Positions 1 through 8,920 of a DNA stretch of 64,000 nt are shown here, one piece after another. The position numbers and the translations under genes are program-made. The stretch is from contig NZ_CP024034.1 of NCBI RefSeq assembly GCF_002688585.1, positions 1,096,203 to 1,160,202 on the forward strand, in the 5' to 3' direction. The stretch's first letter is position 1. Each line of letters begins with the position of its first letter. The notes beneath the pieces were generated by a model. It did not search any database. It saw nothing but the letters and a program-made list of their open reading frames with translations, and had not been told where the DNA came from. The DNA is from Candidatus Fonsibacter ubiquis (lineage in GTDB: Bacteria; Pseudomonadota; Alphaproteobacteria; Pelagibacterales; Pelagibacteraceae).

Positions 1-1
1 A

Positions 2-472
2 TGTGCATTAGGAGTTAAAAATATAAATGGTTTATGGGATTCTCTTAATGAATTTGTACTAGTTAAAAAAAAACCAATCTTTGGAATTTGTGTTGGGATG
101 CAGCTATTTTCAGAACAAGGTTATGAAGAACAGGTCACAGAAGGATTTGGTTGGATTAAAGGTTCTGTTAAAAAAATAGAAATAAATAACAAAGATTTAA
201 AATTACCTCATATGGGGTGGAATGAAGTAAATGTCTTAAAAAAAAATGATTTATTTTTAGATATTAAAAATTTATCCCATTTTTATTTTGTGCATAGTTT
301 TGCTTTTAAGGCTAAAGATGAAGAAGATGTAATTTGTATAACAGATTATGAAAAACCAGTAGTTGCAGGTATTTTAAAAGAAAATATTTTTGGAACCCAA
401 TTTCATCCTGAGAAAAGTCAAAGTAATGGAATTAAGTTATTATCTAATTTTTTAAATTGGAATTTATTATGA
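2..472 (+). CDS. hisH: Imidazole glycerol phosphate synthase, glutaminase subunit HisH (5' truncated by window edge)
   Basis: HisH is the class I glutamine amidotransferase that feeds ammonia to HisF in histidine biosynthesis. The reading frame is open from base 2, so the N-terminal third is missing. The nucleophile-elbow motif GICVGMQ carries the catalytic cysteine, and FGTQFHPEKSQ near the C-terminus supplies the catalytic His and Glu. The stop codon overlaps the hisA start in an ATGA arrangement, so the two are probably translationally coupled. HisF, its partner, is encoded 0.7 kb downstream. Confidence 0.95.
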   Translation, partial: CALGVKNINGLWDSLNEFVLVKKKPIFGICVGMQLFSEQGYEEQVTEGFGWIKGSVKKIEINNKDLKLPHMGWNEVNVLKKNDLFLDIKNLSHFYFVHSFAFKAKDEEDVICITDYEKPVVAGILKENIFGTQFHPEKSQSNGIKLLSNFLNWNLL

Positions 473-1182
473 TTATATTTCCAGCAATTGACCTAAAAGA
501 TGGAAAGTGTGTAAGACTTTATAAAGGAGATTTTAATAAAACAACTATCTTCAATTCTTCTCCATTTAATCAAGCTTTAGAATTTCAGAAAAAAGGTTTT
601 ACCCATCTTCACTTGGTAGACCTAGATGGAGCCTTGAAAGGAAAATCAAAAAATAAAAAAATTATAATTAAAATTATAAAGGATACTCGTTTAAATGTGC
701 AATTAGGTGGTGGCATTAGAACATTAAAACAAATATCTTTTTGGATTAAGAATGGGGTTTCAACTGTAGTTGTTGGAACCATGGCTATTCAAAATCCCAA
801 AATATTAAAAAAAGCATGCACTTTGTTTCCAGGACAGATTGCGGTAGCGTTAGATGTTAGAAATAATTTTTTAGCTATGAAAGGCTGGGTTAAACAAACA
901 AAAATAAAATTAATGCAATTTTCAAAAAAATTAGAAGATTTTGGTGTAACAAGAATTATATACACTGATATTAATAGAGATGGCACAAAGCAAGGTGTCA
1001 ATTTTCTTCAATTAAAAAAAATAATAAGTAAGATAAATATTCCTTTAGTCGTTTCAGGTGGAGTTTCTAATATAAAAGATATCCAGCAATTAGATAAATT
1101 TGGTTTATTTGATGGTGTTATTATTGGTAAAGCAATTTACGATAAATCAATTTCTTTAACTGAACTTAAAAAATTTGTTTAA
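469..1182 (+). CDS. hisA: Phosphoribosylformimino-5-aminoimidazole carboxamide ribotide isomerase HisA
   Basis: HisA is a TIM-barrel isomerase that performs the Amadori rearrangement of ProFAR to PRFAR in histidine synthesis. The protein opens [17 protein letters not shown], with the first catalytic Asp in AIDLKDG. The half-barrel phosphate-binding motifs LGGGIRT and VSGGVSN are visible, and the second acidic residue is in YTDINRDGT. Its length of 237 residues is normal. I chose the ATG at 469, four codons inside a longer open frame, because it matches the family N-terminus and overlaps the hisH stop. Confidence 0.96.
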   Translation: MIIFPAIDLKDGKCVRLYKGDFNKTTIFNSSPFNQALEFQKKGFTHLHLVDLDGALKGKSKNKKIIIKIIKDTRLNVQLGGGIRTLKQISFWIKNGVSTVVVGTMAIQNPKILKKACTLFPGQIAVALDVRNNFLAMKGWVKQTKIKLMQFSKKLEDFGVTRIIYTDINRDGTKQGVNFLQLKKIISKINIPLVVSGGVSNIKDIQQLDKFGLFDGVIIGKAIYDKSISLTELKKFV

Positions 1183-1187
1183 AAAAA

Positions 1188-1946
1188 ATGCTTAAAAAAA
1201 GAATCATACCGTGCCTTGACGTTAAAGATGGCAGAGTTGTCAAAGGGATTAATTTTGTAAATTTAAAAGATGCCGGAGATCCTGTGGAGCAGGCAAAGAT
1301 ATATGATAAGGGTGGAGCTGATGAAATATGCTTTTTAGATATTACCGCATCCAATGAAAATAGAAAAATTTTATTAGATAAAGTTAGCGCTACTGCAAAA
1401 AGTTGTTTTGTTCCTTTAACCGTTGGCGGTGGAATTTCTAGTGTGGAAGATATTAAAAATTTACTACTTGCTGGAGCTGATAAAGTTTCAATTAATACTG
1501 CAGCAGTAAAAAATCATAATTTTATAAAAGAAAGTTCTATTAAATTTGGATCACAGTGTATTGTCATTGCAATTGATGCAAAAAAAGTTGGGGCTAATAA
1601 ATGGGAAATTTTCACCCACGGTGGAAGAAATGCAACAGGAATTGATGTTATTGATTATGCAAAAATTGCAGAAAAAAGCGGGGCTGGCGAAATACTTCTA
1701 ACTTCCATGGATAAGGATGGAACAAAGTCAGGTTACGACCTTGAGCTAACAAAGGCTATATCTAGCTTAGTTTCTATTCCTGTTATTGCATCAGGAGGGG
1801 TTGGCACCCTTGAAGATTTATATGAGGGGTTTAATCAAGGTTTAGCAAGTGCAGTTTTAGCTGCTTCAATATTTCATTATGGAGAATATTCAATAATGGA
1901 TGCAAAAAACTATTTAATTAAAAAGGGAATACCAATAAGAATTTAA
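1188..1946 (+). CDS. hisF: Imidazole glycerol phosphate synthase, cyclase subunit HisF
   Basis: HisF is the TIM-barrel synthase that uses ammonia from HisH to turn PRFAR into imidazole glycerol phosphate and AICAR. The N-terminus [16 protein letters not shown] carries the first catalytic Asp, and VIAIDAKK carries the second near the middle. The phosphate-binding loops VGGGISS and ASGGVGT are intact. At 252 residues it is full length. It starts five bases after hisA and ends two bases before hisE, so all lie in one transcript. Confidence 0.97.
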   Translation: MLKKRIIPCLDVKDGRVVKGINFVNLKDAGDPVEQAKIYDKGGADEICFLDITASNENRKILLDKVSATAKSCFVPLTVGGGISSVEDIKNLLLAGADKVSINTAAVKNHNFIKESSIKFGSQCIVIAIDAKKVGANKWEIFTHGGRNATGIDVIDYAKIAEKSGAGEILLTSMDKDGTKSGYDLELTKAISSLVSIPVIASGGVGTLEDLYEGFNQGLASAVLAASIFHYGEYSIMDAKNYLIKKGIPIRI

Positions 1947-1948
1947 TT

Positions 1949-2275
1949 ATGTTTAAAAATCTAGAACAACTTATTCAAAAGATAAAAAAACAAAAGAACA
2001 AAAATCCAAAAATTTCCTATACAGCAAGCCTAATGAAAAAAGGAAAGAAATTTTGTATAAAAAAATTTATGGAAGAAGCAAAGGAACTTGCTACTTCAGC
2101 AAAATATTCAAATAAAAAAAATATAATTCATGAGGCAGCAGACTTATTATATCATTTTTTAGTTCTTTTAGAATTTAAGAAAATTTCACTGGCTTCAGTT
2201 ATGAAGGAGTTGAAGAGAAGACAAAAAATTTCTGGAATTCAAGAAAAAAAAAATAGGAAAAAAAATGTACGATAA
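1949..2275 (+). CDS. hisE: Phosphoribosyl-ATP pyrophosphatase HisE
   Basis: HisE hydrolyses phosphoribosyl-ATP to phosphoribosyl-AMP, an early step of histidine synthesis. It is a MazG-like all-alpha protein of 108 residues. The motifs KKFMEEAKELATSA and HEAADLLYHFLVLLE supply the metal-binding acidic residues, and the tail KRRQKISGIQEKKNR is typical of the family. The last 11 bases overlap the next gene. This protein is HisE alone; HisI is not fused to it and is not in the window. Confidence 0.95.
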   Translation: MFKNLEQLIQKIKKQKNKNPKISYTASLMKKGKKFCIKKFMEEAKELATSAKYSNKKNIIHEAADLLYHFLVLLEFKKISLASVMKELKRRQKISGIQEKKNRKKNVR

Positions 2276-2621
2276 GAATAATATTTTTGCAAAAATATTA
2301 AGAGGTGAAATTCCTTGTGATAAAATTTATGAAGACAAATTTGCACTTGCCTTTAAAGATATAAACCCCCAGGCCAAAATTCATGTTTTGGTTATTCCAA
2401 AGGGAGCTTATGTAGATATGAACGATTTTGCAGCAAATGCTAAAAGTGATGAGATTGAAGGTCTAATCAGGGCTTTAGGAAAGGTTGCAGATATTTTAGG
2501 GGTATCTACAACGGGGTATAGATATTTAGGAAATAATGGCAGAGATGGTGGTCAAGAAGTGCCCCATTTGCATTTTCATATCTTTGGTGGAGAAAAATTA
2601 GGAAGAATGATCCATAAGTAA
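2265..2621 (+). CDS. HIT-family nucleotide-binding hydrolase (HinT-like)
   Basis: This histidine-triad protein belongs to the HinT branch, which hydrolyses adenosine phosphoramidates and related purine nucleotide conjugates. The N-terminus IFAKILRGEIPCDKIYED is characteristic, and the catalytic triad motif is HLHFHIFGG near the C-terminus. At 118 residues it is a normal length for HinT. The start overlaps the hisE reading frame by 11 bases. Placement directly after hisE is common in alphaproteobacteria, but the physiological substrate cannot be read from sequence. Confidence 0.92.
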   Translation: MYDKNNIFAKILRGEIPCDKIYEDKFALAFKDINPQAKIHVLVIPKGAYVDMNDFAANAKSDEIEGLIRALGKVADILGVSTTGYRYLGNNGRDGGQEVPHLHFHIFGGEKLGRMIHK

Positions 2622-2622
2622 T

Positions 2623-3141
2623 ATGGAAAGGTCCATAGATAGGTTTTATCTTCATCTTCTTAATTACAAAGATTTAATTAGATCCAATTGTAAGGAAAAA
2701 AATTTAGAAATTTTACTAGAAAAAAAACCAACCATCGATCTTTGTAAATTTTTTTATAAAGAAATTGGAAAGGATTTTTTTTGGCGGGATAGATTAAAGT
2801 GGAGTGATGGAGATTGGACCAATTATATAAGCCAGGATTTTTTTAAATTATATATTTTAAAATCCAATAATAAGTTAGCTGGATATTACGAGTTACTTTA
2901 CAATCCCACCAACCCTTCAATGGAAATCGCATATTTTGGCATATTTAAGGAGTTTTTTGGTAAAGGAATAGGCGGATATTTATTAACCGATGCAATATTA
3001 AACTCTTTTAAAGAAAAGATTAATAAAGTATGGGTGCATACTTGTACTCTTGACCATCCCAATGCTTTGAAAAATTACCTTGCAAGGGGAATGACTGTTT
3101 TTAAAACAGAAAAAATATTCTTTAACCCTGAAAATTTATAA
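2623..3141 (+). CDS. GNAT-family N-acetyltransferase
   Basis: This 172-residue protein has the GNAT fold. The acetyl-CoA pyrophosphate-binding motif appears as GKGIGGYLL around residues 114-122, after a beta strand ending IAYFGI. The C-terminal YLARGM segment fits motif B. The substrate is unknown; the aromatic-rich N-terminal half gives no clue. It starts two bases after the HIT gene stop, so it is the last gene of the his-HIT transcript. It converges on lolA with only three bases between the stop codons. Confidence 0.82.
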   Translation: MERSIDRFYLHLLNYKDLIRSNCKEKNLEILLEKKPTIDLCKFFYKEIGKDFFWRDRLKWSDGDWTNYISQDFFKLYILKSNNKLAGYYELLYNPTNPSMEIAYFGIFKEFFGKGIGGYLLTDAILNSFKEKINKVWVHTCTLDHPNALKNYLARGMTVFKTEKIFFNPENL

Positions 3142-3144
3142 TTT

Positions 3145-3696
3145 TTAATTTGGAATTTGAAATTTTTCATCAGAAATAACGTTTATTTTGATATTTTTCA
3201 TCATAAATTCTAGTGTTGATTTGTCATAATTTTTTATTCTCCAACCAAGAATTGTGAAATTTTTCGGCTCAAAATAAATATCAACGCTTTCAGAAGAACT
3301 TATTTCAACGGTGGTAATAATAAAATTATTAGTGATATTAAATTTTTCAATATTTGATAATTTTTCTATTAAACTTTCTTTATCAAGCATAACTCCTAAA
3401 GGAGTATCTTTAATACTGTAATTATAATTTTTATTTTCTTCTTTATTGATTAAGTACAAATAATCATCATTAACTATAATTTCTTTTTTTTGGTCATCAT
3501 AAATGCATCGCATTTTTTTTGGATAGATTAAAATGCAACTTCCATTTTCCTGCCCATCACTTGAAAGCTGCGTAAAATTAAATTGTAAAGAATTTATTTT
3601 TCTTAAATTTTCAATTATTTTAATCTTTTCTGAGGCATTTGATTGATTACACAAAAATAATAGTACTGTTAAAACAGCACAAATTAATTGTTTCAT
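3145..3696 (-). CDS. lolA: Outer-membrane lipoprotein carrier protein LolA family
   Basis: LolA is the periplasmic chaperone that carries lipoproteins from the inner-membrane LolCDE complex to the outer membrane. A signal peptide is clear (MKQLICAVLTVLLFLCNQSNAS, cleavage near residue 22). The mature part begins with the family pattern ENLRKINSLQFNFTQ and continues as a beta-rich fold with the PLGVMLDK segment. The 183-residue length is slightly short for LolA. It lies five bases downstream of ftsK on the same strand, the usual ftsK-lolA order. Confidence 0.85.
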   Translation of the reverse strand: MKQLICAVLTVLLFLCNQSNASEKIKIIENLRKINSLQFNFTQLSSDGQENGSCILIYPKKMRCIYDDQKKEIIVNDDYLYLINKEENKNYNYSIKDTPLGVMLDKESLIEKLSNIEKFNITNNFIITTVEISSSESVDIYFEPKNFTILGWRIKNYDKSTLEFMMKNIKINVISDEKFQIPN

Positions 3697-3701
3697 TTGA
3701 G

Positions 3702-5822
3702 TTAATAAATTTCTCTTTTGCCTACGTGATTAGCTGGACTTATAATTTTTTCTTCTTCCATTTGGTCAATAATTCTAGCTGCTCTATTGTAGCCAATTCC
3801 AAGTTTTCTTTGTAAAAAACTAGTAGAAGCCTTGCCTTCATTTTTAATTATTTCAACTGCTTTGTTATATAATTCATCTTTCCCATCAGCATTTAAAACA
3901 ACTTCATCATTTTCCTGTTCTTCAATTTTAGTAACCTCTTCAATATAAGTTGGTGTTCCTTGCAGTCTCAAGAATGTTGAAACTCGTTCAATCTCTTTTT
4001 CAGAAACATAAGGACCATGAATTCTAATAATCCTACTTGCTGATGACATGAAAAGCATATCCCCGTTTCCAAGTAATAATTCAGCTCCCTGCTCTCCAAG
4101 AATTGTTCTGCTGTCTATTTTTGATGTTACCTGAAATGAAATTCGAGTTGGAAAATTTGCTTTAATTGTTCCTGTGATCACATCAACGCTCGGTCTTTGT
4201 GTTGCCATAACGATGTGTATTCCTGCAGCTCTTGCCATTTGCGCAAGTCTTTGAATGTAGTTTTCTATCTCTTTACCTGCAATCATCATCAGATCAGCCA
4301 TTTCATCAACAATCACAACGATATATGGCATTTTTTTCTTAGTTTCAGATGGAGCTTTTTCGTTAAATCCTGAGATGTTTCTAACTCCAATTTCAGTCAT
4401 CTCTCGATATCTTTTTTCCATTTCTTTAACTACCCATTTTAAAGCTGTTGTTGCTTTTTTAGGTTCAGTGATAACTGGCGTTAATAAATGAGGTATTCCT
4501 TGATAGATTGAAAGCTCTAACATTTTTGGGTCAATCATTATTAATTTACAGTCATCAGGCTTGTGTCTGTAAAGAATTGATAAAATTAGCGTGTTGATAC
4601 AAACAGATTTTCCGGAACCTGTTGTTCCGGCAATTAAAAGATGTGGCATTGAAACTAAATCACCTACAATTGGAAAACCAGAAATACTTTTGCCAAGTGT
4701 TATTGGAATTTTAATATCTTTATTATTAAATTCTTTGCTGGAAATTATTTCTTTTAAAGCAACGTTTTCCCTGACTTTATTAGGTATCTCTATTCCAATG
4801 GTACTTTTGCCAGGAACCGTTGCAACTCTTGTAGATATAGAACTAGTGTTCCGTGCTATGTCTTCAGATAGATTAATAATTTTTGATGTTTTTATTCCAG
4901 CGATTGGTTCAAATTCATATAAGGTTACAACAGGCCCAGCGCTAACTCTTTTAATCTCACCTGAAATACTAAAATCTAAAAGAACATTTTCTAAAAATTT
5001 TGACTGCGTCTTGTAACTTTCCTCATCTAATTGATTTTCAATCTTAATAGGATCATCAAGAAGTTTTATTGGAGGAATTTTAAAACTTGTAGATTTCTCG
5101 ACTTTGACATTTTCTAGGGGAAGCTGCTGTTGGGGAGAAATTTCTTGCATAACAGCTTCTTCTTGAATTTTTTGGTTAGTATTTTCTTGTATAAAAGCGC
5201 TATCATTAGTTTTTAAAATATCCTGCTTTTTAAGATATGTTTCAAATATTAATTTTGGAAAATAAATTAATAAATTTTTTATAACTACAAAAATAGATTT
5301 CCACTCTTGAATATTTAACCCTGCACTTAAATAAAAGCATAAGAATGAGATTGATAAAAAGATAATTGAAAAATAAGTCCCAAAAGAAGTGTTTTTGATA
5401 TTTAATTTTTCAGATATAAAATTTGCAACAAAGCCACCAAAACCATTATCCGGAAGCCAAAAACTTTGGTCTATATTAATTGAAAAAAATAAAGCTCCAA
5501 AAATTATAGACAAAACCAGAAACAGTAATTTTATAAAAAAATTTTCAATTTTTTTTTTTATTAATAAATATGCGCCCCAGATAATTAAATTAAAAAAAAT
5601 TAAAAAAGCTAAAATACCAAAGGCTTGTAGAGAAAAGTCAGAAAGATAGTAAAAAAAGGATAAAAATTTATTATGAATATTTTTATCTGAAGGAAAAATA
5701 TAGCTTATAGTATTTGCTGAGTAAGTTGTTAAAGATATAAAGTAAGCAAGACCTAAAATGATAGTAATTATGCCAGTAAGTTCTATGATTTTAAGTTTGA
5801 GAAATGTTATTATTTTTTCCAT
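3702..5822 (-). CDS. ftsK: DNA translocase FtsK
   Basis: FtsK pumps DNA at the division septum to clear and resolve chromosome termini. Four membrane segments lie at about residues 12-33, 66-88, 95-117 and 147-168. A short linker (about 170-250) precedes the RecA-like motor, with Walker A GTTGSGKS at 399-406 and Walker B IVVIVDEMAD at 501-510. A winged-helix gamma domain (about 645-706) should read KOPS sequences. At 706 residues it is smaller than many homologues, mainly because the linker is short. It is divergent from a UbiH-type gene across a 77-base gap. Confidence 0.96.
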   Translation of the reverse strand: MEKIITFLKLKIIELTGIITIILGLAYFISLTTYSANTISYIFPSDKNIHNKFLSFFYYLSDFSLQAFGILAFLIFFNLIIWGAYLLIKKKIENFFIKLLFLVLSIIFGALFFSINIDQSFWLPDNGFGGFVANFISEKLNIKNTSFGTYFSIIFLSISFLCFYLSAGLNIQEWKSIFVVIKNLLIYFPKLIFETYLKKQDILKTNDSAFIQENTNQKIQEEAVMQEISPQQQLPLENVKVEKSTSFKIPPIKLLDDPIKIENQLDEESYKTQSKFLENVLLDFSISGEIKRVSAGPVVTLYEFEPIAGIKTSKIINLSEDIARNTSSISTRVATVPGKSTIGIEIPNKVRENVALKEIISSKEFNNKDIKIPITLGKSISGFPIVGDLVSMPHLLIAGTTGSGKSVCINTLILSILYRHKPDDCKLIMIDPKMLELSIYQGIPHLLTPVITEPKKATTALKWVVKEMEKRYREMTEIGVRNISGFNEKAPSETKKKMPYIVVIVDEMADLMMIAGKEIENYIQRLAQMARAAGIHIVMATQRPSVDVITGTIKANFPTRISFQVTSKIDSRTILGEQGAELLLGNGDMLFMSSASRIIRIHGPYVSEKEIERVSTFLRLQGTPTYIEEVTKIEEQENDEVVLNADGKDELYNKAVEIIKNEGKASTSFLQRKLGIGYNRAARIIDQMEEEKIISPANHVGKREIY

Positions 5823-5851
5823 ATTTTATTGGCGAATCACAATTAAAACCT

Positions 5852-5880
5852 TTGTATCATTAATATTCAGTTGATAGAAT
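5852..5880 (+). promoter_or_regulatory. Predicted sigma70-type promoter for the UbiH-type gene
   Basis: A -35-like TTGTAT (5852-5857) and a -10-like TAGAAT (5875-5880) are separated by exactly 17 bases. They lie in the ftsK/ubiH divergent gap, with the predicted start of transcription about 13 bases before the ATG at 5900. This is pattern matching in AT-rich DNA, so it is only a candidate. Confidence 0.4.
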
Positions 5881-5899
5881 TCCAAAGCAAAACACAATC

Positions 5900-7072
5900 A
5901 TGCTTAACTCTGAAAAAATTTGTATTATTGGATCAGGCCTAACAGCTTTAACAATTGCATATTTGTTATCAAAATTTAAGTTACGGATTGATATAGTTGA
6001 ACAAGTCTCAAATAAAAAAAAAATAAATCCAACTAAATTAGCATTAAGTCAAAATTCATTAGATCAACTATGTAGCTTTGGATTAAAAAATATTCAAAAA
6101 AAATCTAATGTTGTAAACAAGATTCATTTACATGACTCATATTCATCTATTAGTTTAAAGAATGACCTAGAGTTTTCAGCCCCAAAAAAAGAAGCTTTAG
6201 CATATATTATTGATAGTAACTCGTTATTTTTAGACATAACTAAAAAAATAAAATTTTTAAGAAATATAAATATTTTAAGGAAAGATATTTTATCAATAAA
6301 CGAAAATAATTTTTTTAACGAAGTTACTTTTAAGAACCTAACAAAAGAAAATTATAGTCTTATTGTTTTTGCTTCTATGAATAATTTATTTTTATTATCA
6401 AAATTTAAGCTAAGAAAAGTTATAGATAAGCCTTATAAAGAAAAGGCGTATGTATTTAATTTATTTCATAAAAAAATCGACAATAAGTTAGCAAGGCAAT
6501 TTTTTTTAAAAGATGGGCCTCTTGCCTTTCTTCCAGTCTCAAATTCAGAAACTTCAGTTATCTGGTCAATAAAAAATAATTCTGTTAATGAAAAAATTGT
6601 AAATAATAAGAAAGATTTATTAAAATTTTTTAATATTCATTTCAAAGAACTATTTAAAGAAATAATCTTAATTTCTAAACTTCAAAAGTACAATTTAAAT
6701 TATAATTTTAATAAATTAATAGATTCTAAAACAATTTTATTATTTGGAGATATTGCAAATAAAATTCATCCAATTGCAGGCCAAGGTTGGAATATGACTT
6801 TAAGAAATATTTTTTCTTTAATTAAAGTTATTAAGCATAGCCAAAATTTAGGCTTTGAGATTGGTAATGATATTTTTATTAAAAAATACTTAAATGAAGT
6901 TAATTCAAATAATTTTATTTTTTCATCATTAATTGATGGAGTGAGAGGGATTTTTGATATTAAAAATACTACTTACGCTAGTTTAAGAAAAAATGTTTTA
7001 GTTAATCTCAATCAAAACGGATTTATTAAAAAAAATTTAATTGATTTAGCAAACAAAGGATTATTTATTTAA
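5900..7072 (+). CDS. FAD-dependent ubiquinone biosynthesis hydroxylase (UbiH/UbiF/Coq6 family)
   Basis: This 390-residue flavoprotein monooxygenase hydroxylates the ring of a ubiquinone precursor. The N-terminal FAD-binding fold is seen in ICIIGSGLTALTIAYLL. The second FAD motif, GDIANKIHPIAGQGWNMTLRN around residues 285-305, is the hallmark of the UbiH/UbiF/Coq6 group. Which ring carbon it hydroxylates cannot be assigned from sequence. UbiB and UbiE are encoded at the right end of the window. Its 3' end overlaps the opposing methyltransferase gene by 12 bases. Confidence 0.88.
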   Translation: MLNSEKICIIGSGLTALTIAYLLSKFKLRIDIVEQVSNKKKINPTKLALSQNSLDQLCSFGLKNIQKKSNVVNKIHLHDSYSSISLKNDLEFSAPKKEALAYIIDSNSLFLDITKKIKFLRNINILRKDILSINENNFFNEVTFKNLTKENYSLIVFASMNNLFLLSKFKLRKVIDKPYKEKAYVFNLFHKKIDNKLARQFFLKDGPLAFLPVSNSETSVIWSIKNNSVNEKIVNNKKDLLKFFNIHFKELFKEIILISKLQKYNLNYNFNKLIDSKTILLFGDIANKIHPIAGQGWNMTLRNIFSLIKVIKHSQNLGFEIGNDIFIKKYLNEVNSNNFIFSSLIDGVRGIFDIKNTTYASLRKNVLVNLNQNGFIKKNLIDLANKGLFI

Positions 7073-7516
7073 TTTTTCAATTTTAAGTAATTTTTTTTTA
7101 AGATTAATTCCTCCTCTTGCTGAATATCCACCCAACGAACCATTTGATCTAATGATACGGTGACATGGAATGTAAAGGGGCAATCTGTTTTCCCCACAAA
7201 TTTTTCCAACTAAACGAGGGTGTATTTTTGTTTGTTTAGAAATATTTTTATAGGAAACACATTTTCCATAAGGAACCTTTTTAATTTGCTTCCATACTTT
7301 TAATTGGTTTTTTGATCCAGTTACCTTTGTTTTAAAAGTTAATTCTTTTCTTTTTTTATTTAAAAATTGCCTAATTTCGTCTTTAGCTTTTAGTAATTGT
7401 AATGAAGGTTCTTTATTATCTAATTTTTGAAATTTTATATGTGTAATAAGTCCTTGATCTTCTATAATTGAGATAAATCCTAAACTCGTATCAAAAGATA
7501 ATTGGCAAGTTGACAT
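7061..7516 (-). CDS. ogt: Methylated-DNA-[protein]-cysteine S-methyltransferase (MGMT/Ogt)
   Basis: This suicide repair protein transfers methyl groups from O6-methylguanine in DNA to its own cysteine. The active-site motif PCHRII is intact, followed by the family signature NGSLGGYSARGGINLKKKLL. The DNA-binding helix-turn-helix region KQIKKVPYGKCVSYKNIS precedes it. The 151-residue length matches single-domain Ogt rather than the Ada fusion. It starts 31 bases from the divergent mnmE start and overlaps the ubiH-type gene tail by 12 bases. Confidence 0.93.
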   Translation of the reverse strand: MSTCQLSFDTSLGFISIIEDQGLITHIKFQKLDNKEPSLQLLKAKDEIRQFLNKKRKELTFKTKVTGSKNQLKVWKQIKKVPYGKCVSYKNISKQTKIHPRLVGKICGENRLPLYIPCHRIIRSNGSLGGYSARGGINLKKKLLKIEKLNK

Positions 7517-7547
7517 TTATAATAAAACTAAATCATATCAATTTTTT

Positions 7548-8873
7548 ATGTCAATATTTGCACTAGCTACTGCCCCTGGTATTTCTGGTTTAGCGGTTAT
7601 AAGGGTCTCCGGAAAAGAAGCACTTAAAGTTGCAAAAACTATAACAAAATTTAAAAAAATTAAGGCAAGGATTGCTAATTTTTCAACTTTTTATGACAGT
7701 AAAAATAGAATTATTGATAAAGGAATTTTTATATTTTTTCCAAAACCAAACAGCTACACAGGTGATGATGTCGTAGAATTTCATGTTCATGGAAGCAATG
7801 CAGTTGTAAAATATTTTTTAGAAGTTTTATCCAAGTTTAAAAATTGTAGATTAGCAAAACCTGGTGAATTCACCAAAACAGCTCTACTTAATAAAAAAAT
7901 TAATTTACTTCAGGCTGAAAGTTTAATTGACCTTATTAATTCCGAAACTGAATTGCAAAGAACTCAGGCTCTAAGGGTGATGAATGATGATACCACTAAA
8001 GTTTACAATAATTTAAGAACTGATTTGATAAAAATATTAGCTGATTATGAGGCTGTAATAGATTTTTCCGATGATGAAGTAGGAGATAGTGTATTTTTTA
8101 ATAATAGGGATAAACTATTGAAAATAAATGATAAAATTAGAGAAATAATTCAAAGAAGTCAAAATTCTGAAAAAATTAGAGAAGGATTTAAAGTTTCCAT
8201 CATAGGACCGACAAACTCAGGCAAATCATCTTTGATAAATTGCTTGGCTAAAAGGCCAGTTTCAATTGTTTCAAACATTCCAGGCACAACTAGAGATCTT
8301 ATTGAAGCAAGTATTATGTTAGATGGAAAATTAGTTAGATTTTTTGATACAGCGGGTTTGAGGCGTTCTAAAAACTTAATTGAAAAAAAAGGAATTTCGC
8401 TGACTACTGAAAATTTAAAAATTTCTGATTTAAAATTATTTCTTTTTGATCATACACAAAAAATAGATAAAAAAATTTTAAAATTATTTGATCAAAAATC
8501 TATATTGGTTTTGAATAAAGTTGATATAAAAACTTCAAAAAAATTTTCAGATAACAAAATTTATAAACCTATAAAAATTTCAGTAAAAAAAAATATTGGC
8601 ATTTCAAAACTGATAGATGAAATATCTAAAAAAATTGCTAATCATTTTAAAGTAAATGAGGATAATATAATATCAAGACAACGACATGTTAAAAGCCTTG
8701 AAAATGCTGTCTTTTTTATCGAAAAATGTCTTAAAAAGAATTCTATAAATCAGATCGATCTGGCAGCTGAGGACTTAAGGCTTGCTGTAAGAAATCTTGG
8801 TGAAATAGTTGGCTTTGTTAACGTTGAAGAACTATTAGATAAAATCTTCAAAGATTTTTGTATCGGAAAATAA
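7548..8873 (+). CDS. mnmE: tRNA modification GTPase MnmE
   Basis: MnmE works with MnmG to place carboxymethylaminomethyl groups on wobble uridines of certain tRNAs. The N-terminal formyl-THF-binding domain opens IFALATAPGISGLAVIRVSG. The GTPase domain has the P-loop GPTNSGKSS near residue 220, PGTTRD and DTAGLR switch motifs, and NKVD as the G4 motif. The helical domain ends with the functional C-terminal motif FCIGK. At 441 residues it is complete. It is followed 47 bases later by mnmG, its partner. Confidence 0.97.
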   Translation: MSIFALATAPGISGLAVIRVSGKEALKVAKTITKFKKIKARIANFSTFYDSKNRIIDKGIFIFFPKPNSYTGDDVVEFHVHGSNAVVKYFLEVLSKFKNCRLAKPGEFTKTALLNKKINLLQAESLIDLINSETELQRTQALRVMNDDTTKVYNNLRTDLIKILADYEAVIDFSDDEVGDSVFFNNRDKLLKINDKIREIIQRSQNSEKIREGFKVSIIGPTNSGKSSLINCLAKRPVSIVSNIPGTTRDLIEASIMLDGKLVRFFDTAGLRRSKNLIEKKGISLTTENLKISDLKLFLFDHTQKIDKKILKLFDQKSILVLNKVDIKTSKKFSDNKIYKPIKISVKKNIGISKLIDEISKKIANHFKVNEDNIISRQRHVKSLENAVFFIEKCLKKNSINQIDLAAEDLRLAVRNLGEIVGFVNVEELLDKIFKDFCIGK

Positions 8874-8920
8874 ATTAAAAATATCTTATCTTTTAAGTTA
8901 ATGGGATATATAAATTCCCT

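Noticed and set aside
4591..5016. Open frame of 141 codons antisense to ftsK
   Set aside because: It lies wholly inside the conserved motor domain of ftsK, has no recognisable motif, and is explained as a frame shadow in AT-rich code.
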